Assembly: GCA_024867545.1 (NCBI GenBank)
Contig: JANFNE010000015.1
Span: 186,001-250,000, forward strand
From: Phytopythium helicoides
Taxonomy: Eukaryota; Oomycota; Peronosporomycetes; Pythiales; Pythiaceae
Length of the DNA: 64,000 bases
Reading direction: 5' to 3'
The notes beneath the pieces are model-generated. The model had not been told where the DNA came from. It did not search any database and saw nothing but the letters and a program-made list of their open reading frames with translations. The position numbers were made by a program, and so were the translations under genes. This document shows, in pieces, positions 10,450-19,657 of the stretch. How positions within the stretch are numbered: the stretch's first letter is position 1; the number at the start of each line of letters is the position of its first letter.

Positions 10450-13400
10450 ATGGCGCCTCGACGCCTGGCGGTAGTGGTGGTCTCACTTGCTGGCTGCTGC
10501 TCAGCATTGCTGCGGGACTCGCCGACTGCAATGAAAGACTCGAACGACGAGAACGTGAACACTACCGCTTCAAGCAACCACCTGTCGACGTCGACGCTAC
10601 TGCTGGCCATCATTGCGCCTTGCGTTGCTCTCGTGGCCTTCCTGCTCGTCTACTGCTTGTATCGTAGCAAGCGGCTCATTGGTGTGACCTCGGGCGACAC
10701 CCGTGCTAGCAGCAGCGGTCTACTGGATGACAATGGAGACCTGCGAAAGCCAGGGAGAATCCGGCTCGGGTTTCCATTTAGATCCAACCGAGGCGCAGAT
10801 GTGAACTCGAACAATGCGATCCATGCAGCATCGCTCCGCATCTCGTCATCTTCATCGTCGTTATCGCCCGTGTCTTCGACCTGGCAGCAGTCTTCGTGGT
10901 GTATCAAGCAAGCAGCGTCCAAGCCGATGACGGACCCGAACGAAATGAAGAGCCCAGAGACGCGAGGAGTGTCGTATGCAAGCCTCCCTTCACCTGCGCA
11001 CAGCTTCATGAGCGCTCTACGGGTCACATCCGAGATTGGTGACGACGAGCTCCGGATCACCACCAACATTACGGACGAGACCAACTCTGAAGGCCAGAGC
11101 CGCATGGTTCTCAACTCGGAGTGGTCTTCAGGAGTCGTATCTAGCAGTTCCGAGACTATGACTGGACCCGCAGACATCCAAGCTGCGTCAAGACTCGCAG
11201 CGAGGAGAAGACTACGCTACGCACTCGAACGAGTCGTCCACCGCACTCACACGTATCAAGACTCGCCAGTCACGCTCTCAATCAACCGCAATCGGTATGT
11301 GGTGACTGGCGCCCCGGTCGAGGAGACCCCTCTGGCTTTGTTCGTGCGCTGCGTTGACTCGAGACGCTCACCGCTTGTGCTCAAGTTTTTCGTGCACCAC
11401 GACGAGCCGCTAGCGCGAAACGAGTGGAACGCGCTCCGACGAGTGTACCAGTATCAACATCAACGACAAACCGCGCTTAATGGCGACGTACTCCCAATCA
11501 AGGACGACCCAGTCTGGCCCATCGTCCCGGAGCTCGTGGACGCACAGCTACATCACTCGTTGTCAGACCCGGACTCGCCCTCGACTCGAGCTCTCTCGTG
11601 TTCTGTGTTGGCGTTACGGCCGGGCACGAGCACGACATTCCACCACATTGCCCGTAGTCATGTGGATCCGGGTCGACGGGATTCGGTACTGAGTCAGCTC
11701 GAGCGGGTTGTTCAAGCTCTGCGAGCGCTGCATTCCAGTGGCGTCGTGCACTGCGGCCTTAGCATGACGAGTTTGACAGTCTTCTCGGGCGACAAGCTCC
11801 GATTTTGGGGACTCGAACACGCGATGCGTCGTGGCGAGAGAGTCGTGCCGTCGCTCACCCCAAGCGTGACGGGATTTGGAGTCGACTCGGTTGTTATGGA
11901 CCCTCCCGCGAGCGAGTTCGTCGCTCCTGAGCTCGCCAAGATGTACATTTCAGAGCAAGAGAAGAGAGCAAACCGGTCAAGTCGCCGACTCGACGGAAGC
12001 AGCAGCTACGGAGCCAACATCTGGGGTCGCAGCAGCAGTCTCAATCGCCATCTCAACCGAGCATCAAACATTGAGCCGGTCATGGCAACGCCAGCGCTCG
12101 ATGTTTGGTCTCTCGGTGTGCTGATTCTCAAGATCTACTGCGACGAGAAGCAGCTTGACGAGCTCCGTGCGTGGCATCTACACCGCCACGAGAACATATT
12201 CGAGGACAGCTACGACGATGAAGCCGATGTCCACGGTGTGCTGCAGCGGCTAGCAGATCCTCATGCGTTTCGTGGGTTTGCTCGCTCGCTCGAGTTCTAC
12301 ATTGAGCACGATGATGTTCGAGACTTGGCAAGGCGATGTCTTGCCATGGACCCGACGAGACGACCGACACTTGAGGACGTGATGGCGCACCCTTGCTGGC
12401 AGCGGTTTCGCCCGAGTGAGGTGCCGCCCCAAGGCAGTTCCCTCCCTCCTGGAGTAGTGGACAAGCGTGGATCCGTGACGGTATTTCGGCGGACCGTGGT
12501 GCCGAGCCTGCAACGAATCATCGTGGAAGAGCGACCCAGCCAATTTACGGATTCTTGCGGGCCGAACGATCTGGTTGCTGCGAGGTTGCAGACAGGAGAC
12601 GACGAAGACGAGGTTGCTGAGCCCAATGAGTGTGAAGAATCTCCCCTTCCGCCGAGTCTTTGGCTATTGTTGCCTCCATTCGGATCTCCAGTGCTCGAGT
12701 CAGTTGATGTATGGGCCGCATACCTTGAGCATCTCCAGAGCGAGTGCCGTGGGAGCCGCCGCTCATCAAGCTCGTCGTCTTCGTCGACGTTCTCGGACGA
12801 CGACAGGGATGGCCCAACAACAGACGAGCTGCTGTTCCCGCTGTTGCCCATGTGCGAGCACTGCGGAGCTCCTGGGTGCTGCGACGCTCGTTCTGAAGGC
12901 ATGAACGGCTCTATCTTGGTACCCGAGTCGCTACTGGCGCTCGTCGTACCAGTCGTGCAGGAATCGCTGCTGTTCTTGCGTGCACGAGCTGTGATCGCTG
13001 GCTCCAAGGATGAGGCGGCAGCAAACGGACTCGCATCGATGCCATGGAGAAGCCTGCTTTCAATGTATGAAGCCATGGAGAGGCTGACAATAGTTAGTGC
13101 GAGCCTGACGACCGCACCAATGCTGGCACCTTTGGAAAGGTTGCTGGCGTCAGGAGAGCCTGCACAGGCTCGTCAGGTGCTAGACGAGCTCAAATGCCTC
13201 GTGTTTAGCGCAGAGAAGCGTGAGTTCGTGCGCGGGTTGTTGGACGTACTTGCTGTCACAGACGCCTCTGCTCTAGAGCTTTCGTTGTCGTTATCCGGTC
13301 ATCAAGAGGAAGAGGGCGAGGGGTTTGAGCAACGTGAAGGCGCTGAAGACAGTCGTCATTGCATTCAGCAGGAACATCGTCGTCAAATAGATCCGAAGAG

Positions 13401-13497
13401 GCAGCAGCTCACAGCGTGCACTACGAATGACGCGTCGGCCCACGTCACAGCTACGCGGTGGCTGTGCTCAGCGCACCGAGAGGCAGAGGCTGCCTAG
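10450..13497 (+). CDS. Signal-anchored receptor-like pseudokinase
   Basis: A 1015-residue protein. The start at 10450 is chosen because it gives a signal peptide (hydrophobic VVVVSLAGCCSAL) followed by a short Asn/Ser/Thr-rich ectodomain and one transmembrane helix at about residues 48-72, then basic YRSKR. A Ser-rich cytosolic linker leads to a kinase-like domain from about residue 279 to 660. The ATP-anchoring Lys is present (VLKFF, K312), but the catalytic loop reads HCG (434-436) instead of HRD and the metal-binding loop reads FWG (452-454) instead of DFG. An APE and a DVWSLGV segment are kept, so the fold is intact while catalysis is unlikely. The tail (from about 700) has acidic and poly-Ser stretches and a Cys/His cluster near CEHCGAPGCCD. 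An upstream in-frame extension to 10252 exists but would overlap the Crinkler promoter region. Intact over 3 kb with GC-rich codons. Confidence 0.8.
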   Translation: MAPRRLAVVVVSLAGCCSALLRDSPTAMKDSNDENVNTTASSNHLSTSTLLLAIIAPCVALVAFLLVYCLYRSKRLIGVTSGDTRASSSGLLDDNGDLRKPGRIRLGFPFRSNRGADVNSNNAIHAASLRISSSSSSLSPVSSTWQQSSWCIKQAASKPMTDPNEMKSPETRGVSYASLPSPAHSFMSALRVTSEIGDDELRITTNITDETNSEGQSRMVLNSEWSSGVVSSSSETMTGPADIQAASRLAARRRLRYALERVVHRTHTYQDSPVTLSINRNRYVVTGAPVEETPLALFVRCVDSRRSPLVLKFFVHHDEPLARNEWNALRRVYQYQHQRQTALNGDVLPIKDDPVWPIVPELVDAQLHHSLSDPDSPSTRALSCSVLALRPGTSTTFHHIARSHVDPGRRDSVLSQLERVVQALRALHSSGVVHCGLSMTSLTVFSGDKLRFWGLEHAMRRGERVVPSLTPSVTGFGVDSVVMDPPASEFVAPELAKMYISEQEKRANRSSRRLDGSSSYGANIWGRSSSLNRHLNRASNIEPVMATPALDVWSLGVLILKIYCDEKQLDELRAWHLHRHENIFEDSYDDEADVHGVLQRLADPHAFRGFARSLEFYIEHDDVRDLARRCLAMDPTRRPTLEDVMAHPCWQRFRPSEVPPQGSSLPPGVVDKRGSVTVFRRTVVPSLQRIIVEERPSQFTDSCGPNDLVAARLQTGDDEDEVAEPNECEESPLPPSLWLLLPPFGSPVLESVDVWAAYLEHLQSECRGSRRSSSSSSSSTFSDDDRDGPTTDELLFPLLPMCEHCGAPGCCDARSEGMNGSILVPESLLALVVPVVQESLLFLRARAVIAGSKDEAAANGLASMPWRSLLSMYEAMERLTIVSASLTTAPMLAPLERLLASGEPAQARQVLDELKCLVFSAEKREFVRGLLDVLAVTDASALELSLSLSGHQEEEGEGFEQREGAEDSRHCIQQEHRRQIDPKRQQLTACTTNDASAHVTATRWLCSAHREAEAA

Positions 13498-13679
13498 ATG
13501 GCAATTGAATGTGACGTGTTGTTGTGGTGCACGGTAGTCTGTAACTCGGCCAAAACTCTCTGGTCGATTGGCATCGAGCACGCTCATCGGAACTACTGAA
13601 AGCCGTACCTGATGCCATTTGTCTGTAGAGGAAGTAGACTGATGCAGTTTGATCAAATAGAGTTGAGTGTTGATTTCGT

Positions 13680-14372
13680 TTATAGGCTTTGAAGTTGGGT
13701 GGGATTGGTGACAGCAGCTTCATCTGATGTCCTTGCGACCTTCAGCACCAGCTCACTCTTCTTCGGTCCGAAGGCTTGTAATGGACACATCCTCAATCGA
13801 GAACCAAAATTCGTTGGCGCGGTCGGTGATTTCTGTCGAGATGCGCTGCAAAATCTCGTCGCGGGAGGCGAGCACCTCGTCAGCGAAGTACTGTTCGACG
13901 ACCAACCGGACCGCCTCATTACCAAGCAGGGGTAGAATGCGCGTGCCAGCGTCAGGACCATACTCGACGTAAAGGTGGGGTAGCTTCTCGGGCACAGGGT
14001 GATACAGCATTTGGAGCGATATGTTGACAACCTGCTCGTGTTTGGTGCCTGTGCGGGAGTGAATGGTATGGGTGTAGGGTCGAACGTCCAGGATCGTCGG
14101 GTACTGGAAGAACGGGATCTTGAAGTGCTTGCCCTCGCCCAGACTCTTGTTCAAGACGCCCTCCTTTCGGTCGAAGATGACCGCGCGGTGTCCGGCAGGC
14201 ACTGTTTTGTCACGAGAACCGTTAGCATGCTCATTCTCAGTCATTTGGTTACTCAGGATGCCAGCAGAAGTCGCAAAACGTACCGTCAAAGATGCTTTCT
14301 CGCACAAAGAAGCCGCCAATGCAGACGCTGGCGCCGAGGCCAACGATGTGGCAAAAAGGTGGGTTGACATCT
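13680..14372 (-). pseudogene. Prohibitin-like gene, 5' frame defect and truncated 3' end
   Basis: Read on the minus strand: a short exon codes GLGASV, then a GGFF.RESIFD block; a GT-AG intron follows at 14283-14202; then the SPFH/PHB core with PAGHRAVIFDR, KHFKIPFFQYP, DVRPYTHT, LYVEYG and ADEVLASRDEI, ending near DVSIT. Prohibitins form ring complexes of the mitochondrial inner membrane and are normally 270-300 residues. Two defects are visible. The first exon has no ATG in its own frame: the ATG at 14370 is one base out of register, while the relic at 1121 has it in register. After DVSIT the frame shifts at about 13770 and ends at 13680, so the C-terminal coiled coil is missing. A 205-residue open frame (13753-14370) exists only because the intron happens to be open in the wrong frame. 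Confidence 0.7.
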
Positions 14373-15269
14373 CTAGTCGCTGTTCAAATCGATTGTGTCC
14401 ACTCGACCACTGCTGTCACGTGTGCCAATGGGTTCACTTTGCTGAGCTAGAACAACCAACATTCCCTACACATTCTGCTGATATGACACGTGGATCGGTA
14501 ATGAGCTCCAAACCATCGATAGATATCAAGATTTTTGGAGCAATTCATTCATTTCTCAGCGAATGACAACCAATGTTCTCAGATTCTGGCACCGATGATT
14601 AGTTCAACGACCACTTCATCCTAGAGACTGACAACCACCTCTTTCGAAAATAATCGCGACTTGGATACGATTTTTTTTTGGCGCACGCACGGACGGTACC
14701 ATTGACCTGGCGACGTTGTTGTTGTGTCGTGGATTTCATGCGGCCGTAACTTCTCGACGAGATTGAAACTTGTGGCTCTCTCGAATCGAATTCCTCGAAA
14801 AGCTCACAAGTCTACGTAAAACAAGTAGTCGACAAGCTAGTTATCGTGCTGTTCGTTTTTCATATCGATGTGGCAGTTTTACTTGTAATTGAGAGGCAGC
14901 TTTTTTATCCACTTGAAATGCCCAGACAAGACTCTATCAGTGTCGGTCGCGGGGACGCTACAATTATCGTTTATAAGACTCGTGGGAACCACATCCTCCT
15001 GGGCACAAGGATTTCGCTGAGACTAAAAGATATTCCTGGAGTATTGTCATTGCGCACCTGATCTCAAAGTCAGCAGCTGAAATAGAATCGAAGGCGACAA
15101 GAATACTTCACTTGAGATCTTTGAGACACCAAGATTCACGAAGAAGTCTTCAGTTTGCAATCGACAATCAATCATTGACCATCCACAGCTGCGCTCTGGT
15201 CGCTTCATAGCTCAGTTTTGCTGACTGCACTTCGATCAGGAACACAATCGTCGAATACCACTTGAAGCT
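14373..15269. other. Intergenic between prohibitin pseudogene and seven-helix gene
   Basis: No gene supported. It forms the head-to-head promoter interval of the two flanking genes and holds a T-run at 14671-14679. Confidence 0.35.
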
Positions 15270-16316
15270 ATGACGCTGAGTCTGGATGAGCGCCTTGAGA
15301 TTTTCAGCGAGTGCTTTTGTGTTCCAGTGAGTCTGATCTTGACTTTCTCACTGTTCCAATACTTGGTCACAGTCTTCTACTCTCGCCGTCACGATCCTCA
15401 CGTGCGAGTGCTACTCATTGCTTCGTTCTTGAGTTTTGCCACGCTGATTCCATTTGCATACCCGAACGACGAACAAGTTCGCAACCTCAACGACATGTCG
15501 GAAGTTTGCTCCGTACTTACCTTCACACAACAAATCACCATCCTTGTACGAGGTGTCAACAAGAAGATGAAGCTACAATCCCTTGCCGTTCTAGGGAGGA
15601 TTGCTGAGCTACTCGTGCTTCTGGGTCTGTCATTACTTTCTGCCAACGTCATTCAAATAGTGGAACCAAGTTCAAGAAAGATGACAGTAATCGAGCTGAT
15701 CGATCATATAATCGAGTATGCCGCGGTTTCGTTTGTGGTATGTTTCCGCTTCTACTTTCTCTCTCTGGTGAGAGGATGGAGTCACATCTTCCAGCATCAG
15801 AAGCTCGAGCTGTTCTACTATCTCCTCTTCTTCACGCATTCTGTGGTATTTCATGCAATTGAAGAAGCATGGGATCTCGATCTTCACCACGTAAAGGGGT
15901 TGTGGATGCGCATTACCATCGCTCTGTGTTTATGGCCTTCAATCCGTGCCAAGATGTCGGCATTGAGCTCTCTTACCGGATCAAAGGGGGCGACGTCTGT
16001 AGCAGACGGACGCTCTCGAAACGCCACCTATACCAAAAACGCTGTAATCGTCGCGAATGACCACAACGAGGACAAAGAAAGTGACCTTGATGATCGAAAG
16101 CAGAAGAGAAATGGGAGTTCGGTACTTCCAGCAAAGTCAAGCGAGAAACGTGGACCGGGGAGTATCGTGAAGCAGTTGTCGGACGGCAAATCTGGCGTGG
16201 TAGTCCGCTTATCGAGTGCTTCTGGAAGCTTCCGTCATCGTTTTAGTCTCAGTAAACGTAGTTCCAGCAAGGTTACAGCCATCCCGAGACCGTCATCCAA
16301 ATCGTGGGCCACTTGA
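15270..16316 (+). CDS. Seven-helix membrane protein, unknown family, copy 2
   Basis: A 348-residue paralogue of the product at 1864-2949. All seven hydrophobic segments and the loops are kept, with mostly conservative changes such as L/V and S/A. The tail differs by an internal deletion of about 13 residues around the DDRKQKRNG stretch but ends in a similar Ser/Arg-rich patch. The first helix changes from a charged/polar to a more hydrophobic context (LILTFSLF), which may alter anchoring. As at copy 1, a prohibitin fragment lies immediately upstream, but here in the opposite orientation. Function unknown. Confidence 0.75.
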   Translation: MTLSLDERLEIFSECFCVPVSLILTFSLFQYLVTVFYSRRHDPHVRVLLIASFLSFATLIPFAYPNDEQVRNLNDMSEVCSVLTFTQQITILVRGVNKKMKLQSLAVLGRIAELLVLLGLSLLSANVIQIVEPSSRKMTVIELIDHIIEYAAVSFVVCFRFYFLSLVRGWSHIFQHQKLELFYYLLFFTHSVVFHAIEEAWDLDLHHVKGLWMRITIALCLWPSIRAKMSALSSLTGSKGATSVADGRSRNATYTKNAVIVANDHNEDKESDLDDRKQKRNGSSVLPAKSSEKRGPGSIVKQLSDGKSGVVVRLSSASGSFRHRFSLSKRSSSKVTAIPRPSSKSWAT

Positions 16317-17477
16317 GTAAGCTGGATCTCCTTATTGGAGAATCTGATGCCATGCTCGCTCTTGGTGATACCGCGGTTTGCTGCATCTCCGATTTGTTGA
16401 AAGAAATGAAGATATGGGAGGGTATTTTGAGGCATGTTGAGGTGCAGCTGAGTATAGCAGTAGAATGCTGCCACGATCTGGGCGAAAACTGTCGAGTGGG
16501 GCTTCTGGCAAACTACTTCCAATTCACTCTTACGTTCGGTTGTGTCCCGGGTGCTGAATGGCATCGCTTTGACTTCCATTGGCGTATGAATGCGCATCGC
16601 TGTGTTTTTACCATGATGGTCGCTATACTTGTAGCATAGCTCATCGAGAATCTCGATTTGTAAATGATCGCGCACGACAAAACAGTGACGATTCCTCTTA
16701 TAGTAGGGGGCCTGTCAGCAGCAAACTCAGTGGTAATTAATCGAGTCGCATCCGTGAGCGGTGGTATCGTGCTGCATTGCGCGCCTGTATATTGCGATGT
16801 TTGCATTGTAACATGCATTTGTCGCCTGCCTGGTTCACATGAGCTGCAGCCAAGAATCAGCTTGACATGGGCCTGTGATTTTCTAGATCACGCCTCCGAG
16901 ATGTTGGACATGCTCGCTGTCCGGCCACCAAGAGGGCTGGTGAATCCAGCAGCAGCAACAACGGAGGCAGGAGCAAACCCACCGCGAGTGTGGATCTGGG
17001 GCAAGCGCGTGTCATTGTCCCTTCACTTCAACTTGAAGCTGTCGGCGACTTTGCGTTTCGAGCGATTAGCGTACTGTAGACTAAAAAATTAATTTTTGTA
17101 CCGTGCCACACCATTCCTGATTTAACAGTATAGTACTGTACAAAGCATTCTATGGTCGATCTGCCAGCCATCATCGGCCGACACGCAAGGCTTGCGGCAA
17201 GCCCCTGAACGCATTGAAGTACGGGTCAATGCGTACCGTAGATTTTAGTCCGTCACTTCGTTCGTACGTGGCGTAATCCGCAGCCTCGTCCGCCTGCACC
17301 GTGGCTAACGCTGCGGCACGGCTTTGTACTGTAGATGAATGTGTTGCTGTCTACGTAGATTATCGCGTGCTGCATCGCACACCACCGCAAACCCGTCGGT
17401 CTCCGCTCGCCTCGCACTCGAGCTGTCAGTCTCGAATTCTCCTCGTCCTGCACACTCGAAGCCGCTTCTCGTCCAAC
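16317..17477. other. Intergenic upstream of carrier 1; repeated short motifs
   Basis: No gene supported. The part before the carrier gene holds TTGCGTTTCG at 17051-17060 and three GTAC[C/T]GTAGA decamers at 17071, 17233 and 17326. Related copies occur upstream of carriers 2 and 3 (see findings). Confidence 0.4.
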
Positions 17478-19157
17478 ATGACGACTCCTGACGTATCTTC
17501 AACTCCAGCATCCAGCTCCTCCTCATCCTGTGGCCAAGCGGTGCAACGGCAGATCATCAAGCACTGGACGGTGCCCCCCAAGTACCGCTCGGCTGAGCAG
17601 GATGCCGCTGAGGCTTTGCTCATCACGGCCTACCTGGGCAACAACAAGTACTGGTCGTTTCCAGGCATCCCGTTCTCGAGATGGTATCTCTTCTTCGCCT
17701 CCTTCCTCGTGCAGTTCTGCATGGGCTCGCTCTACTCGTGGTCGGTGCTCAACAAGCCGCTCGACAGCCACATCTACGATGACTCTGGGGCTGAGAGGGC
17801 TGTCAACTCGTTCTACATCGCCGTCGGCGTCTTTGGCACCACTACGGCCATCATGGGACCCTGGATCGAGCGTCATGGTCCTCGCCAAGGTGTTCTGCTC
17901 GGCACTACCTCTTTCTTTATCGGCAACATCATTGTCGCGATCGGCGTGCACTACAAGGAGATTGCAGTGGTCTACCTCGGCTACGGACTCTTCTGCGGAT
18001 TTGGCATGGGTCTCTGCTACATCTCACCCGTCTCGGCGCTGCAGAAGTGGTTCCCCGACTACCGCGGCACGGCGGCAGGCTTCGCTGTCGGTGGTTACGG
18101 CGCTGGATCGGTGGTCTGGGGTAAGGTTTACTTGCCGACCATCGACGCCGTCGGACTTTCCAACATGTTCATCCTGCTCGGTGGAGTCATCGCTGGCACA
18201 CTCTACATCTGTGCTGTGGTCCTGCGCAACCCGCCGCTTGACTTTGTTGTTGGAGGTCTCAACGTCCACGGTGAAGCAGTCGAAGAGGCCGAAGAGGTAA
18301 TTCATCGCGGTGAGAAGCTCAGCGTGATGTCCAACCACGAGTTTGAGTCCATCACGACGCCGTCGTCCAAGGATATCCAGGACGTCCTCGAGCCGACGAC
18401 TGATGCGAGTACGCAAGTCAAGAAGTTGACCCTCGTGCAAGCCATCCTGACGCCCGATTTCCTCTTCATGTACCTGATGTTCTTCGCCAACCAGCTTTTT
18501 GGTCTGATCGTACTCTCCAAGCTCTCAAGCATGTGCGTCGACATCTTTGGCAAGACGGCAGACCAGGGAGCCGATATTGTTTCGGCTAACGGCGTCTTCA
18601 ACTGCTGTGGTCGTCTCGTGTTCCCGATGATCACCGACCTCCTGATTCGCTGGTTCAAGGTTGACCACGCATTCGCGCGCAAGTGCCTGTACTTCTACGC
18701 GCTTATCTCGCAGATCATCATCATCGCGGTCATGCCGACGCTGATTGACAACGAGAACTACACGGCATTCGTGATTTTCGTCTTCATTTTGACTGCTAGC
18801 TACGGCGGTGGCTTCGGCACGATCCCGGCTTTCTTGACGGACATGTTCGGTGCGTTCAACATTGGTGCGATGCACGGCCTTATCTTGACCGCATGGTCGA
18901 TTGGCGGCGTCGTGGGCGGCATCACGTTCACGAGCACGTACAAGGACGCTATCAGAGACGGCACCAGCATCCCCGACGCGTACATCAACAACATCCACAA
19001 GATCCTGATCGTGGTTTGCGTCTGCGGCTTCTTCGTGCTCTTTGTGCGCACGGATCCGCGCGATCGCTTCGCCCCTGGCTACCAGTTCACGATGTGCGGC
19101 AAGCGTATCGTCAGCATCAAGCCCAAGCGCAAGGCTGAGGAGCCACTGCTCGCGTAG
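17478..19157 (+). CDS. MFS carrier 1, oxalate/formate-antiporter-like
   Basis: A 559-residue multi-pass carrier. The ATG at 17478 is chosen because it gives the short Ser/Thr-rich N-terminus followed by HWTVPPKYRSAEQD, shared by all four paralogues. Twelve membrane spans can be read in two blocks of six around a cytosolic loop of about 90 residues (HRGEKLSVMSNHEFESI). Family-type features: SLYSWSVLNKP in the first span, GPWIERHGPR in the loop after span 2, KWFPDYRGTAAGFAVGGYGAGS between spans 4 and 5, and YGGGFGTIPAFLTDMFG in the second half. These match the OFA branch of the major facilitator superfamily (small carboxylates exchanged across the membrane). The substrate cannot be read from sequence. 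It ends in a di-leucine-like PLLA. Convergent with carrier 2. Confidence 0.85.
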   Translation: MTTPDVSSTPASSSSSSCGQAVQRQIIKHWTVPPKYRSAEQDAAEALLITAYLGNNKYWSFPGIPFSRWYLFFASFLVQFCMGSLYSWSVLNKPLDSHIYDDSGAERAVNSFYIAVGVFGTTTAIMGPWIERHGPRQGVLLGTTSFFIGNIIVAIGVHYKEIAVVYLGYGLFCGFGMGLCYISPVSALQKWFPDYRGTAAGFAVGGYGAGSVVWGKVYLPTIDAVGLSNMFILLGGVIAGTLYICAVVLRNPPLDFVVGGLNVHGEAVEEAEEVIHRGEKLSVMSNHEFESITTPSSKDIQDVLEPTTDASTQVKKLTLVQAILTPDFLFMYLMFFANQLFGLIVLSKLSSMCVDIFGKTADQGADIVSANGVFNCCGRLVFPMITDLLIRWFKVDHAFARKCLYFYALISQIIIIAVMPTLIDNENYTAFVIFVFILTASYGGGFGTIPAFLTDMFGAFNIGAMHGLILTAWSIGGVVGGITFTSTYKDAIRDGTSIPDAYINNIHKILIVVCVCGFFVLFVRTDPRDRFAPGYQFTMCGKRIVSIKPKRKAEEPLLA

Positions 19158-19657
19158 AGGGTTGCCATGTGCCGGCCATTGTCTACATGAGTTGAGTCCT
19201 TTATAACTTCTCATCAATCTATTGTGTTCTTGGTATGAAAAAAGTCGCTTGCACAAGTTGCTGTATTGAATTTTGGTCCATGAAGGCCAGTTCATCATGA
19301 TTCGATTGGTTGATGCATTGAGCTGAATGACGAAAAGTTAGACTAAATCAGTTGTTGAAGTGGATTTCAGGGGCAACTTCAACATTGCGCTTCGGTGTGC
19401 AGCCATGCATGTTGATCCCACACTCCGCTAATCTCCTCAGCGCTTCAAGATGTTAAACGTGTTTGTGGCCATGCAGTGTCGAACATCAAAGCGCCGGAAT
19501 GCAAACGAATCACATGCAACGCAATCCTTGAAGGATGTGATCGATCTTGATCTGACAGACAGCACTTTCAAGATCAAAGGGTTTCGCATTGAGCTGCAAT
19601 TGAAAACACGCAAGAACGCTACTCTCATAGATGCTACCCGAGTTCGCTCTTCCACAT
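19158..19657. other. Intergenic between convergent carriers 1 and 2
   Basis: About 500 bp holding the two 3' flanks. No RNA gene or open frame worth reporting is seen. Confidence 0.4.

Noticed and set aside
13753..14370. Intact 205-residue prohibitin reading from the ATG at 14370
   Set aside because: The first 30 codons are out of register with the GLGASV...RESIFD exon and then read through an evident GT-AG intron; only the second exon is in the right frame.
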